A DNA stretch of 44,824 nucleotides from Arthrobacter sp. Soil763 (lineage in GTDB: Bacteria > Actinomycetota > Actinomycetes > Actinomycetales > Micrococcaceae): NCBI RefSeq assembly GCF_001428365.1, contig NZ_LMSH01000002.1, forward strand, positions 451,050 to 495,873, written 5' to 3'. Position numbers and translations under genes: made by a program. Positions 17,444 to 25,754 of the stretch are shown in pieces. The notes beneath the pieces were generated by a model. It did no database searches, had not been told where the DNA came from, and saw nothing but the letters and a program-made list of their open reading frames with translations. How positions within the stretch are numbered: the stretch's first letter is position 1; every line of letters starts with the position of its first letter.

Positions 17444-17935
17444 CTAGCTGCGGAAGTTCACAAACTGCAGGTCGGCCTCTTCGAAGTTCTTCAGCAGGGC
17501 CATGGTTTCCTGCAGGTCGTCACGGGACTTGGAGGTCACGCGCAGTTCATCGCCCTGGATCTGCGACTTGACGGACTTGGGCCCCTCGTCGCGGATCAGC
17601 TTGTTGATCTTCTTGGCGAGGTCCTGGGCGATGCCTTCCTTGATGGTGGCCTCCAGGCGGAACTCCTTGCCGGAGGCGTAGGGCTCGCCCGTGTCCAGGG
17701 ACTTCAGGGAGATGCCGCGGCGGATGAGCTTGGACTGCAGCACGTCCAGGACCGCCAGAACGCGTTCCTCGGAGTTGGCCTTCATCAGGATCTTCTCGCC
17801 GCTGAAGTCGACCTCGGCGCCGACGCCCTTGAAGTCGTAGCGCTGCGCCAGTTCCTTCTGCGCCTGGTTCAGCGCGTTGGCGACTTCCTGCTTGTCGACC
17901 TTGCTGACGACGTCGAATGTGGATTCGCCTGCCAT
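17444..17935 (-). CDS. yajQ: YajQ family nucleotide-binding protein
   Basis: 163 residues, full length for the family. Opens with ESTFDVVSKVDKQEVANALN and contains RYDFKGVGAEVDFSGEKI and KSVKSQIQGDELRVTSKSRDDLQ, all diagnostic. YajQ proteins have two ferredoxin-like domains; some bind cyclic di-GMP, others bind RNA or nucleotides. ATG 17935 follows AGGAGGA. An EAL phosphodiesterase is encoded 1.6 kb away, which makes a cyclic di-GMP link possible but unproven. Confidence 0.93.
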   Translation of the reverse strand: MAGESTFDVVSKVDKQEVANALNQAQKELAQRYDFKGVGAEVDFSGEKILMKANSEERVLAVLDVLQSKLIRRGISLKSLDTGEPYASGKEFRLEATIKEGIAQDLAKKINKLIRDEGPKSVKSQIQGDELRVTSKSRDDLQETMALLKNFEEADLQFVNFRS

Positions 17936-18135
17936 GACTGTCCTCCTGGTGGTTGTCCGGACGCCCTCCGGGAGGGCGGTGTTTTCTGCATTCCAGCCTA
18001 GTACGGATGCCGCGGATGTGAAGGTGGCGCCGGTGCCCGGGGGCTCACAGTCGGCTCAAAGCTGAACCCCGGCGGGAACGAAGCTTGGCCCGGCAGGGTT
18101 GAAGACGTTGAAAGCGCCGTTGGAAAGGCACCCCC

Positions 18136-18369
18136 ATGAACAGCAAGGCCGTCCGTTATGTCACGGGCAGCACCGCGGCCGCGGCGAGCTCCGTGGCCGC
18201 AGCCGCGCTCGCCGCGTCCGTCATCCTCAGCCCGGCAGCCGGCGCGGCCGTCCGGCTGGACGGGGTGCATGCGGACCTGGCCCGGGCCGTCGGACTGAAC
18301 CAGGTCACGCCCGAACAGGCGGCGAAGTTCGAAGCCAGGCTGGCCGGCCGGATCCTCGGCGAATCCTGA
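18136..18369 (+). CDS. Small secreted hypothetical protein
   Basis: 77 residues. The first 40 or so form an Ala-rich signal peptide ending near AGAA; the remaining about 37 residues (RLDGVHADLARAVGLNQVTPEQAAKFEARLAGRILG) look helical and soluble. ATG 18136 follows GGAAAGG. I do not recognise the family. It stands alone between yajQ (divergent) and tRNA-Tyr. Confidence 0.6.
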   Translation: MNSKAVRYVTGSTAAAASSVAAAALAASVILSPAAGAAVRLDGVHADLARAVGLNQVTPEQAAKFEARLAGRILGES

Positions 18370-18414
18370 TTCCTGCCCCCGGAATCCGGGCCGTGCGGGG
18401 CGCTGCGGCGCCGA

Positions 18415-18444
18415 TTCGATTCTTCGGGCGAAGTTCTGTAAAGT
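18415..18444 (+). promoter_or_regulatory. Possible promoter of tRNA-Tyr
   Basis: TAAAGT (18439-18444) is a good -10 box; TTCGAT (18415-18420) with an 18-nt spacer is a weak -35. The distance to the tRNA (about 85 nt) implies a short 5' leader. Confidence 0.35.
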
Positions 18445-18530
18445 TGTCTTGCCCGCGGTTGCTGGAAGCGGAACGGACTGGAAACAGGCGTTCCGACACG
18501 GAAGCCGCGAGTGATCTTCTTTTGAAGTTC

Positions 18531-18612
18531 GGCAGATTACCCGAGCGGCCAAAGGGGGCTGACTGTAAATCAGCTGGCAACGCCTACGGGGGTTCGAATC
18601 CCTCATCTGCCA
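18531..18612 (+). tRNA. tRNA-Tyr (anticodon GTA)
   Basis: 82 nt. Acceptor GGCAGAT pairs with ATCTGCC (18605-18611), discriminator A. The anticodon stem GCTGA/TCAGC encloses loop CTGTAAA, giving anticodon GTA. A long variable arm is present, as expected for bacterial tRNA-Tyr. The T arm contains GGTTCGAATCC. Confidence 0.97.
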
Positions 18613-18618
18613 CCCTCG

Positions 18619-18655
18619 AAAAGCCTCCGGAACCCATCGGTTCCGGGGGCTTTTT
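18619..18655 (+). terminator. Terminator after tRNA-Tyr
   Basis: AAAAGCCTCCGGAACC pairs with GGTTCCGGGGGCTTTTT around a CATC loop; U-rich tail included. Confidence 0.9.
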
Positions 18656-18838
18656 CATGTCCTTCCAGCGTTTGTCGCGAATCCGAGCCCCCGCCGTGCC
18701 CCCCGCCGTGCCCCCCGCCCGGTCCGGCCGGCGCGGAGCATCCGGGGCGACGGCGCGCCCGTCATCTGGGTGACCGCACTGTGGCGGACGTCACGCCGAG
18801 GCCCTTGAAGCGCTACTCTGTCGCAGGAGGGAAATCAT

Positions 18839-19285
18839 ATGGAGCTGGTCTTGGCAGGCGGTAAGGGAGTGCTCGGCTTGGCCGAGGACGGAGTTTTCCG
18901 GCTGACGTGGGCGCCGGGCAGTGTGCTCGAGGCCGCCGACGCCGTCGAGTCGGTCCTTGCCGTTACCAAAATCAGCGCCGGGCGCCTGCTGCCGTTGCTG
19001 ATTGACATCAGCGACGTCAAGGTGTCGGCCGGGGCCCGGAACCACTTCCTGGAAAGCCGCTTCGTTTCCGCTGTGGCGCTGGTCGGCGAATCCAATGTGG
19101 ACCGGGTGGTTGCGGCGTGGATGCGCCGCGGCAACGACTGTCCCCAGGGTTACTTCACCTCCCGGGACGAGGCGCTGGCCTGGCTGGCCGGGCGTCCCGC
19201 CGGCGAGATACCCGGCCAAATACCCGGGCAGGAGGCGGGGTCGGCGCTGGTGTGCGCGGGGCCGCCGGCCAGTGCGACACCCTGA
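18839..19285 (+). CDS. STAS/SpoIIAA-like small protein
   Basis: 148 residues, no signal peptide. The pattern of an N-terminal beta region, AADAVESVLAVTKISAGRLLPLLIDISDVKVSAGARNHF, then a helix (VVAAWMRR) and TSRDEALAWL resembles the small STAS/SEC14-like proteins of Arthrobacter relatives (DUF7793 type). Function is not established. The ATG follows AGGAGGG at good spacing. The C-terminal 30 residues are low complexity. It precedes the DUF1059 and EAL genes with a 73-bp gap and may share their transcript. Confidence 0.7.
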   Translation: MELVLAGGKGVLGLAEDGVFRLTWAPGSVLEAADAVESVLAVTKISAGRLLPLLIDISDVKVSAGARNHFLESRFVSAVALVGESNVDRVVAAWMRRGNDCPQGYFTSRDEALAWLAGRPAGEIPGQIPGQEAGSALVCAGPPASATP

Positions 19286-19358
19286 AGCAATCGCTGCCAC
19301 CGGCCCTACCGCAGAGTAGGGTTGGGCCGTTAATGGTTGAGCTTGAAGGAGCGCTGAA

Positions 19359-19535
19359 GTGAAGTCGTTTGCATGCGGTGATGTGGTCCCCGGTTGCGAA
19401 GCCCGCTGGGTCTGCAGCACGGACGACGAAATCCTGGTCCAGGTCGGCGCCCACGCCGCGTCCGCGCACGGACTGACGGACCTGTCCGCGGACCTCGTCG
19501 ACGCGGTACACAAAGCGATCCGCCCGGTTAGTTGA
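19359..19535 (+). CDS. DUF1059 family small protein
   Basis: 58 residues starting with GTG at 19359, AAGGAG upstream. The start MKSFACGDVVPGCEARW and the segment ILVQVGAHAASAHGL match DUF1059, a family of short actinobacterial proteins with a conserved CGD and a second Cys near residue 13. Function unknown. Its TGA stop overlaps the TTG start of the EAL gene (TTGA), so the two are probably translationally coupled. Confidence 0.85.
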   Translation: MKSFACGDVVPGCEARWVCSTDDEILVQVGAHAASAHGLTDLSADLVDAVHKAIRPVS

Positions 19536-20728
19536 GTCCTCCGGCCGGCGGTATGCCGTCCGCGGGCGCGGTACCCGGGCCCGCGGACTGGGACCGCCTG
19601 CTGGAGTCCGCCTGCCGCGGCGAGGGGCTGGCGGCGGCCTACCAGCCGATTGTCGACACCGCGCGCGGCACGGTGGTGGGCTATGAAGCCCTCGCCCGGT
19701 TCCCCGGCTACGCGGAGAAGAACCCCGAGGTGTGGTTCGCCGCTGCCCGATCCCACGGACGGTCGGCCGAGCTTGAGGCCGCCGCGCTCCGCACTGCCCT
19801 CAAGGCGCGCCCGGCGCTGCCGGCGAACTGCTTTCTGACGCTCAACGTCTCCCCGGAACTCCTGACCTCCGAGAGTATCCGCAGCGTCTGGCGGGAGGAG
19901 GGCAGCCTCGGCGGCCTCATCGTGGAACTGACCGAACAGACGCCGATCGATTCATACGTCGAGCTGGAGCCGGACCTGAACCAGCTGCGCGCCGCCGGCG
20001 CCCTGATCGCCGTCGACGACGCCGGGGCAGGCTATGCCGGCCTGCGCCATCTGTTGGCCCTGCGGCCGGCGCTGATCAAGATCGACCGGGACCTGGTGCA
20101 GGACGTCGACCGCGACGAGGCGAAGCGGGCCCTGATCGGGATGCTGGGCGGATTCGCCAGCCGGGTGGACGCCTGGATCCTCGCCGAAGGCGTCGAGCGT
20201 TCCGAAGAACTGGATGCCCTGGTGGCGCTCGGCGTCCCGCTGGTGCAGGGCTACTACCTCGCCCGGCCCGCCCCGCCGTGGGCCGGGATCGACCTGGACG
20301 TGGCGCACCGGATGGCAAGCGCCCGCCCGGCCCTGCACAAGTCCGTGGTCCGCGACGTCGTCGAAGCGGCGGCCGCTGCGGCCAGCGTCCCGCAGGCGGC
20401 CGAGGCCTTCGCCGCCGATCCGGCGCTGGACGCCGTCGTGCTGCTCGGGGAGCACCTGCGGCCGGTCGCGGTGCTCGACGCCGGTGCCTCCGCGCTCGGC
20501 GTCGTACACCCCGGCATGCGGGTGAACCTCGATACCCCGCTCAGCGAGGCCCTGGCACGTGCCATGACGCGGCCCAAGGCCACGCGGTTTGAACCGCTCC
20601 TGGTCACGGACAACGCGGGCCGGTTTGCCGGCCTCGCCCGGATGGAGCGCATGATCCTCGCGCTCGCGGGCAACGGGGACGACGCCGGCGGACAGGAAAC
20701 CGCTGACCGGGAGGAGGCAGGGGAGTGA
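19532..20728 (+). CDS. EAL-domain cyclic di-GMP phosphodiesterase with CBS-like C-terminal domain
   Basis: 398 residues. The EAL domain (about 30-255) has a complete-looking catalytic set: E52-A-L, LNVSPELL, VELTEQTP, the DD pair in AVDDAGAG, KIDRDLV, AEGVERSEEL and GYYLARP. That predicts active hydrolysis of cyclic di-GMP. The C-terminal part (about 265-380) resembles a CBS-type sensory module (SVPQAAEAFAADPALDAVVLL, ARFEPLLVTD-like end). No membrane segments. TTG 19532 overlaps the DUF1059 stop; ATG 19553 is an alternative start. A GNAT gene overlaps its end. Confidence 0.88.
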   Translation: MSPPAGGMPSAGAVPGPADWDRLLESACRGEGLAAAYQPIVDTARGTVVGYEALARFPGYAEKNPEVWFAAARSHGRSAELEAAALRTALKARPALPANCFLTLNVSPELLTSESIRSVWREEGSLGGLIVELTEQTPIDSYVELEPDLNQLRAAGALIAVDDAGAGYAGLRHLLALRPALIKIDRDLVQDVDRDEAKRALIGMLGGFASRVDAWILAEGVERSEELDALVALGVPLVQGYYLARPAPPWAGIDLDVAHRMASARPALHKSVVRDVVEAAAAAASVPQAAEAFAADPALDAVVLLGEHLRPVAVLDAGASALGVVHPGMRVNLDTPLSEALARAMTRPKATRFEPLLVTDNAGRFAGLARMERMILALAGNGDDAGGQETADREEAGE

Positions 20729-21309
20729 TGACCGACAACCCGGACGCGCTGGCGGGGGAGTTGCCCGCCGGTGTGCGGATCAGGATTCTTCGGGAGTCCG
20801 ACGCCGAACGGCTGGGCGCGGCCTACCAGCGAAACCAGGACCACCTTGCCCCCTGGGAGCCGGTACGGGCCCCGGAGTTTTACACCGCGGAGGGCCAGCG
20901 CTCGAACATCCGCGGCAAGCTGGGCATGTTCGCCGCGGGCACCGGTGTCCCGTGGATCATGCTGGCCGGCGGCCGTGCCGTGGGGGCGATGACCCTGAGC
21001 GGGATCGTCCGTGGCCCGTTCCTCAGCGCCAAGCTCGGCTACTGGGTGGACCGGGACTACAACGGCCAGGGCGTCGCCACGGCCGCCGTCGCCCACGTCC
21101 TGGACGCCGCCCGCGCAGCGCTGGGCCTGCACCGGATCCAGGCCGCCACCCTGCCGCACAACGCCGCCTCCCAGACGGTGCTCCGGCGGTCCGGATTCCA
21201 GGAGATCGGGCTGGCCCCCGACTATTTGCACATCGCCGGGGCCTGGCAGGACCACGTCCTGTTCCAGCGCATCCTGCACCCGCCCGTGCAGGGCCCGGGC
21301 CGTGGCTGA
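20728..21309 (+). CDS. GNAT family N-acetyltransferase (RimJ/RimL-like)
   Basis: 193 residues. N-terminal IRILRESDAERLGAAYQRN, the acetyl-CoA binding motif DRDYNGQGVATAAVAHVLDAA and the C-terminal HNAASQTVLRRSGFQEIG are typical of RimJ/RimL protein N-alpha-acetyltransferases. GTG 20725 or ATG 20728 could start it, both overlapping the EAL stop. Substrate (ribosomal protein, other protein or small molecule) cannot be told. Confidence 0.9.
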   Translation: MTDNPDALAGELPAGVRIRILRESDAERLGAAYQRNQDHLAPWEPVRAPEFYTAEGQRSNIRGKLGMFAAGTGVPWIMLAGGRAVGAMTLSGIVRGPFLSAKLGYWVDRDYNGQGVATAAVAHVLDAARAALGLHRIQAATLPHNAASQTVLRRSGFQEIGLAPDYLHIAGAWQDHVLFQRILHPPVQGPGRG

Positions 21310-21706
21310 GAGTTCCCTGGGCGCGCTGCACCACGTCGAGTTGTGGGTACCGGACCTTGAACGCGCCCGGCACGAATGGGGCTGGCTCCTGACCCGGCTC
21401 GGCCACGAGCAGTACCAGGGCTGGCCCCTCGGGCGCAGCTGGCGGCTGGGACCGACCTACATCGTCGTCGAGGAGTCATCGGACCTCACCGGCCGGACCC
21501 ACCGCCGGACCGGACCCGGACTGAACCACCTGGCCTTCCACGCCGGAACACCGGCGCAGGTGGATGCGCTGGCAGCCGACGCCCCCGGCCACGGCTGGAC
21601 CGAGCTGTTCCCGGAGCGGTATCCGCACGCCGGCGGCCCCGGGCACTTCGCCGCCTACCTGGTGAACTCGGACGGCTTCGAGGTCGAACTCGTCGCTGCA
21701 GGCTGA
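21302..21706 (+). CDS. VOC family (glyoxalase/bleomycin-resistance fold) protein
   Basis: 134 residues; one vicinal-oxygen-chelate domain with the expected metal-ligand positions HHVELW, GLNHLAFHA and FEVELVA. GTG 21302 overlaps the GNAT stop by 8 nt; the frame is open further upstream but no homology is seen there. Specific substrate unknown. Confidence 0.85.
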   Translation: MAESSLGALHHVELWVPDLERARHEWGWLLTRLGHEQYQGWPLGRSWRLGPTYIVVEESSDLTGRTHRRTGPGLNHLAFHAGTPAQVDALAADAPGHGWTELFPERYPHAGGPGHFAAYLVNSDGFEVELVAAG

Positions 21707-21721
21707 GAGCTGCAGACGGGG

Positions 21722-22477
21722 ATGAGCCCCGCGGGTACGGTGATGACCATGAGCATCATCCTGGTGGGCGGCGGCCCCGACACCGTAACCACCCCGGGCA
21801 TCTTCGACCGCTTCGTCCACGACGTCCGGCACCGTGCCGGGGGAGCCCGGGCGCCCCGGATCGCCGTCGTGCTCTTTGACCGGGACGGCAGTTCGGAGTA
21901 TTCCCTGCCGGCCTACCTGGACCCGCTGCAAAGCCGCATCCCCTGCCGGCCGATGCCGGTCCTGCTGGGCCGCAACGCCCCGGCCGACCAGGCGTCCTTC
22001 ACCGGCGTCGACGGCATCATCGTCGGCGGCGGCCCGACCCCCGAATACCTCGCCGGCCTGACCGGCTCCGGCCCGGCGATCCGGGCGGCGACCGCCGACG
22101 GCGTGCCCTATCTGGGGTTCTCGGCCGGGGCGATGGTAGCGCCGGGCCGTGCCCTGGTGGGAGGCTACCGGGTCCGGGGGATCGCGGTGTGTTCGGAGGA
22201 ATGCTCCGAGGGCCTCGAGGAACTCGACGTCCGCGAGGGGCTGGGCCTGGTGCCGTTCGCCGTCGATGTGCACGCGGCGCAGGCGGGGACCCTCAGCCGG
22301 GCCGTCGCGGCGGTCGCGGAGGGCCTGGTGGACCGGGCCGTGGCCATCGACGAAAACACCGCACTGGTGCTGCCCCACGCGGAGCTCGAGGACCTGGAGG
22401 TGATCGGCGCCGGTAACTGCTGGTCCATCCGCGGCTCCGGCCGGAAAGCCACGGTGGCCGTGCTGTCCGCCCCGTAG
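21722..22477 (+). CDS. Peptidase S51-like (dipeptidase E/cyanophycinase fold) protein
   Basis: About 251 residues. IILVGGGPDTVTTPGIFDRF starts the Rossmann-like class I glutamine amidotransferase fold, VDGIIVGGGPTPEYL follows, and the nucleophile elbow YLGFSAGAM (Ser near 134) is the S51 signature. A segment PFAVDVHAAQAG occupies the position of the family histidine. S51 enzymes cleave aspartyl dipeptides or cyanophycin; the substrate here is uncertain. Alternative starts at 21743 or 21749 fit the fold better than 21722. Confidence 0.8.
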   Translation: MSPAGTVMTMSIILVGGGPDTVTTPGIFDRFVHDVRHRAGGARAPRIAVVLFDRDGSSEYSLPAYLDPLQSRIPCRPMPVLLGRNAPADQASFTGVDGIIVGGGPTPEYLAGLTGSGPAIRAATADGVPYLGFSAGAMVAPGRALVGGYRVRGIAVCSEECSEGLEELDVREGLGLVPFAVDVHAAQAGTLSRAVAAVAEGLVDRAVAIDENTALVLPHAELEDLEVIGAGNCWSIRGSGRKATVAVLSAP

Positions 22478-22515
22478 GCGCGCAAGCCTTGGCAGTGTTG
22501 TTACTCGCGGGTAAC

Positions 22516-23070
22516 ATGAAGCGCATGCACCTGCTGCTCCGCACCCTCCTCCTGCTCTTCCGCTCCGCCCGGCGCTCGCCGTTGAGCATCTGGGAGACCT
22601 CGTCCCTTCCGCTCCGCGTCCTGCCCACGGACATCGACATCGCCATGCACGTGAACAACGGCATGTACCTGTCCCTGATGGACCTGGGCCGGTTCGACCT
22701 CATGGCGCGCAGCGGCACCTGGAAGTCCATCCGCCGCCGCGGCTGGACGCCGGTGGTGGCGGGGGAAACCATCGCCTTCCGCCGCTCCCTGCAGCTGTGG
22801 CAGCAGTACACGATTGAAACGAAAATCATCGGCCTGGACGAGAAGGCCATCTACTTCGAACAGCGGATGGTGGTCGACGGCGAAATCTACGCGCGCGCCT
22901 ACATCGCCACCCGGCTGGTCCACAAGGGCCGTCCGGTCAGCCAGGAAGAGATCATCCTCGAATTCGGCGCCCCTCCGGCCGGCCTGACGCTGCCGGAATG
23001 GATCCACGAGTGGCGCGAAACCAACGCGCTGCCCGGCGCCCGCCGCCCCGCCCCGCACGCCTGGGCCTAG
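22516..23070 (+). CDS. Hot-dog thioesterase (4HBT_2 type)
   Basis: 184 residues from ATG 22516. A basic/hydrophobic N-terminus (HLLLRTLLLLFRSARR) is followed by LPTDIDIAMHVNNGMYLSLMDLGRFD, the hot-dog thioesterase motif with the helix D/N-x-N-G pattern, and TPVVAGETIAFRRSLQLWQ. Family members hydrolyse acyl-CoA; related eukaryotic proteins are THEM6-like. In-frame TTG 22489 and ATG 22525 are alternative starts. Confidence 0.82.
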   Translation: MKRMHLLLRTLLLLFRSARRSPLSIWETSSLPLRVLPTDIDIAMHVNNGMYLSLMDLGRFDLMARSGTWKSIRRRGWTPVVAGETIAFRRSLQLWQQYTIETKIIGLDEKAIYFEQRMVVDGEIYARAYIATRLVHKGRPVSQEEIILEFGAPPAGLTLPEWIHEWRETNALPGARRPAPHAWA

Positions 23071-23136
23071 ACCGGGCGGATGTGCCAAGAGCGAAACGCG
23101 GGGGACTTTCGGAGAGTGCTCGCGTACCGTTGACCC

Positions 23137-23544
23137 ATGGCAACCGTAGACATTACTGGTGAACAGTTCGCAGCGACCGTCGAGGACAACGACATTGTCC
23201 TCGTAGACTTCTGGGCCGAGTGGTGCGGCCCGTGCAAGCAGTTCGGGCCCACCTACGCGGCCGTGTCGGAGAAGCACCCCGACGTCGTCTTCTCCAAGGT
23301 GGACACCGAGGCGGAGCAGCAGCTCGCCGCCGAGGCCGGCATCACCTCGATCCCGACCCTGATGGCCTTCCGTGAGAAGGTGCTCGTGTTCTCCCAGCCG
23401 GGCGCGCTGAATGCCCAGCAGCTGGAACAGGTCGTTGACGCTGTCAAGGCCCTGGACATGGAGGAAGTCCACGCCCACGTGGCGCGCTCCCAGGCAGAGG
23501 CCGCGGCCGCCCAGCAGGACGGCTCGCAGATCCCGGACGCCTGA
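23137..23544 (+). CDS. trxA: Thioredoxin
   Basis: 135 residues with redox site WAEWCGPCKQ (C30, C33) and cis-proline loop TSIPTLMAF. The thioredoxin fold covers about residues 1-108; a tail of roughly 27 Ala/Gln-rich residues is longer than in E. coli TrxA. Cytoplasmic disulfide reductant. Followed by a long hairpin. Confidence 0.93.
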   Translation: MATVDITGEQFAATVEDNDIVLVDFWAEWCGPCKQFGPTYAAVSEKHPDVVFSKVDTEAEQQLAAEAGITSIPTLMAFREKVLVFSQPGALNAQQLEQVVDAVKALDMEEVHAHVARSQAEAAAAQQDGSQIPDA

Positions 23545-23572
23545 GCCGGACCACACAGACACACAGACGAAA

Positions 23573-23632
23573 AACGCGGGGTTCCGCTGCGCCCTCCCCT
23601 GACGGGGTGCGGGCGCGGCGGGACCCCGCGTT
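23573..23632. terminator. Long hairpin between trxA and the convergent monooxygenase gene
   Basis: AACGCGGGGT (23573-23582) pairs with ACCCCGCGTT (23623-23632), with additional inner pairing (CCGC, CGCCC, CCCC). Flanking A residues upstream give a T tract on the minus strand, suiting both directions. Confidence 0.75.
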
Positions 23633-23668
23633 GGTGCTGCCAGCCGAGGGCCGGCCGGTCGCCTGGAC

Positions 23669-23947
23669 CTAGAGCTTTTCCAGCGTGACCGGCTCGGCCA
23701 GCAGTGCACTCAGCGACTCGTTGAGGTCCTGGACCGCCGTGCCCTTGGAGTGCCTGTCCAGGTCCTCCTGCGAGGCCCAGCGCTCGGTCAACACCAGCTT
23801 GTCCTCGCTGGCCTCGGTCAGTTCGTAGCGGATGCAGCCGGGCTCGTTGACGACCTCGTCGATCGCAATTTCGAGCGCGAGCTTCACACGGAAGAATTCG
23901 CCTTCGTTGGGGATGAAAGTTGCCTGCAGGTCGATGGGTTCGCTCAT
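23669..23947 (-). CDS. Antibiotic biosynthesis monooxygenase (ABM)-domain protein
   Basis: 92 residues from ATG 23947. A single ABM dimeric ferredoxin-like domain: FRVKLALEIAIDEVVNEPGCIRYELTEASEDKLVLTERWASQEDLDRHSKG shows the typical conserved E-P-G-C, E-x-W and H. Such proteins act as quinol monooxygenases or have unknown roles. The open frame extends to 24133 but that portion overlaps the start of the acyl-CoA synthetase and has no homology. Confidence 0.85.
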   Translation of the reverse strand: MSEPIDLQATFIPNEGEFFRVKLALEIAIDEVVNEPGCIRYELTEASEDKLVLTERWASQEDLDRHSKGTAVQDLNESLSALLAEPVTLEKL

Positions 23948-24059
23948 GGGTTTTACCCTACCCGGCGGCCGTCGCGGCGCCGGAAAATGACCGGAAGATT
24001 TCCTAGGACATCCACGCTTTAGTCTTCTCAACCCGCCGGGCGGTTGGTAGCGTCGCACC

Positions 24060-25754
24060 ATGCTTGCGTATACAGCCGGGGACACTGACGTTCCGCTGCT
24101 TGATGAAACTATTGGCGACCATTTCGAGCGCATTGTCGCCCGGTTCCCGTTGCACGACGCGCTGATCGAGGCGGCCGCGGTGCCGGGCGGCGAGGCGCGG
24201 CGCTGGAGCTACACCAAGATGAACGACGACGTCGACCGGCTCGCCCGCGCTCTGCTGGCGCTCGGCGTGGCCAAGGGGGACCGGATCGGCATCTGGAGCC
24301 CCAATTGCGCCGAGTGGACCATCCTGCAGTACGCCACGGCCAAGATCGGGGCGATCCTGGTCAACGTCAACCCCGCCTACCGCAGCCACGAACTTGAATT
24401 CGTCGTCCAGCAGAACGGCATGCGCATGCTGGTGGCGGCGCCCTCGGACAAGAACAGCGACTACACCGGCATGGTCCGGCAGGCGCTGGCGCACTGCCCG
24501 GAGCTGCGCGAGCTCGTGTTCCTGCCCGACGCGGGCCTGCCCGGCCTCACCGCCGGAGTCCCGGAGCGTGAGGCCGAGCGCACCTACGCGGAGCTGCTCC
24601 GGCGGGCCGACGACGTCGCGCACGCGGCCCTGAAGGCGCGAATGGCGGAGCTGGATCCGCACGACGCGATCAACCTGCAATACACCTCCGGCACCACCGG
24701 CTTTCCCAAGGGCGCGACCCTTACCCACCACAACCTGCTCAACAACGGGTACTCGATCGGCGAGCTGCTCCACTACACCGACCATGACCGGGTGGTGCTG
24801 CCCGTGCCGTTCTACCACTGCTTCGGGATGGTGATCGGAAACCTTGCCGCGTTCAGCCACGGGTGCGCCACCATCATCCCCGGCCGGGGCTTCTCCCCGG
24901 CGGCCGCGCTGGAGGCGGTGCAGGACTTCGGCGGGACCTCGCTCTACGGCGTGCCGACCATGTTCATCGCCGAGCTGGCACTGCCCGACTTTGCCTTCTA
25001 CGACCTCTCCACGCTGCGCACCGGTGTCATGGCCGGGTCGCTGTGCCCCATCGAGGTGATGAACCGCGTGATCAGCGAAATGAACATGCGCGACGTCGCC
25101 ATTTGCTACGGCATGACCGAGACGTCCCCGGTCTCCACCATGACCCGGGACGGGGACACCCTGGCCCAGCGCACCCAGACGGTCGGCCGGACCATGCCGC
25201 ACCTGGAGAGCCGGATCGTCGATCCGCTGAGCGGCGAGGTCCTCCAGCGCGGCGAAGTCGGTGAGCTGTGTACCCGCGGCTACTCGGTGATGCAGGGCTA
25301 CTGGAACCAGCCGGACAAGACCGCCGAGGCCATTGATGCCGAGGGCTGGATGCACACCGGGGACCTGGCCCGGATGGACGAGGACGGCTACCTCGCGATC
25401 GAGGGCCGGATCAAGGACATGGTGATCCGCGGCGGCGAGAACATCTACCCGCGGGAAATCGAGGAGTTCCTCTACACCCACCCTGACATCCAGGATGTGC
25501 AGGTGATCGGCGTACCCGATGCGAGCTACGGCGAGGAACTGATGGCCTGCGTCATCCTCAAACCGGGGGCCCCGGCCCTGGACGCCGCCGCGCTGGCGGC
25601 CTTCTGCCGCGGGAAGCTGGCGCACTATAAAATCCCGCGCTACGTCGACGTCCGGGCGGACTTCCCGATGACCGTCTCCGGCAAGATCCGCAAGGTCGAC
25701 ATGCGCCAGGAAGCCATTGCCCGGCTCCACGGCGAGGGGCCGGCGGAGTCCTAG
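24060..25754 (+). CDS. Fatty acyl-CoA synthetase (AMP-binding, ACSF2-like)
   Basis: 564 residues. Activates a carboxylic acid to its acyl-CoA through an acyl-adenylate. Motifs: phosphate loop YTSGTTGFPKG (about 208-218), YGMTETSPVS, GWMHTGDLARMDEDGYL, hinge GRIKDMVIRGGENIYPREIE and catalytic lysine in SGKIRK (about 541). The profile matches medium-chain acyl-CoA synthetases of the ACSF2/FadD3-like group. ATG 24060 is the first start. The stop overlaps that of the convergent next gene by 3 bp in CTAG. Confidence 0.93.
   Translation: MLAYTAGDTDVPLLDETIGDHFERIVARFPLHDALIEAAAVPGGEARRWSYTKMNDDVDRLARALLALGVAKGDRIGIWSPNCAEWTILQYATAKIGAILVNVNPAYRSHELEFVVQQNGMRMLVAAPSDKNSDYTGMVRQALAHCPELRELVFLPDAGLPGLTAGVPEREAERTYAELLRRADDVAHAALKARMAELDPHDAINLQYTSGTTGFPKGATLTHHNLLNNGYSIGELLHYTDHDRVVLPVPFYHCFGMVIGNLAAFSHGCATIIPGRGFSPAAALEAVQDFGGTSLYGVPTMFIAELALPDFAFYDLSTLRTGVMAGSLCPIEVMNRVISEMNMRDVAICYGMTETSPVSTMTRDGDTLAQRTQTVGRTMPHLESRIVDPLSGEVLQRGEVGELCTRGYSVMQGYWNQPDKTAEAIDAEGWMHTGDLARMDEDGYLAIEGRIKDMVIRGGENIYPREIEEFLYTHPDIQDVQVIGVPDASYGEELMACVILKPGAPALDAAALAAFCRGKLAHYKIPRYVDVRADFPMTVSGKIRKVDMRQEAIARLHGEGPAES

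Noticed and set aside
25751..25754. Overlapping stop codons (CTAG) of convergent genes as a special signal
   Set aside because: CTAG is its own reverse complement, so such overlaps arise easily between tightly packed convergent genes.
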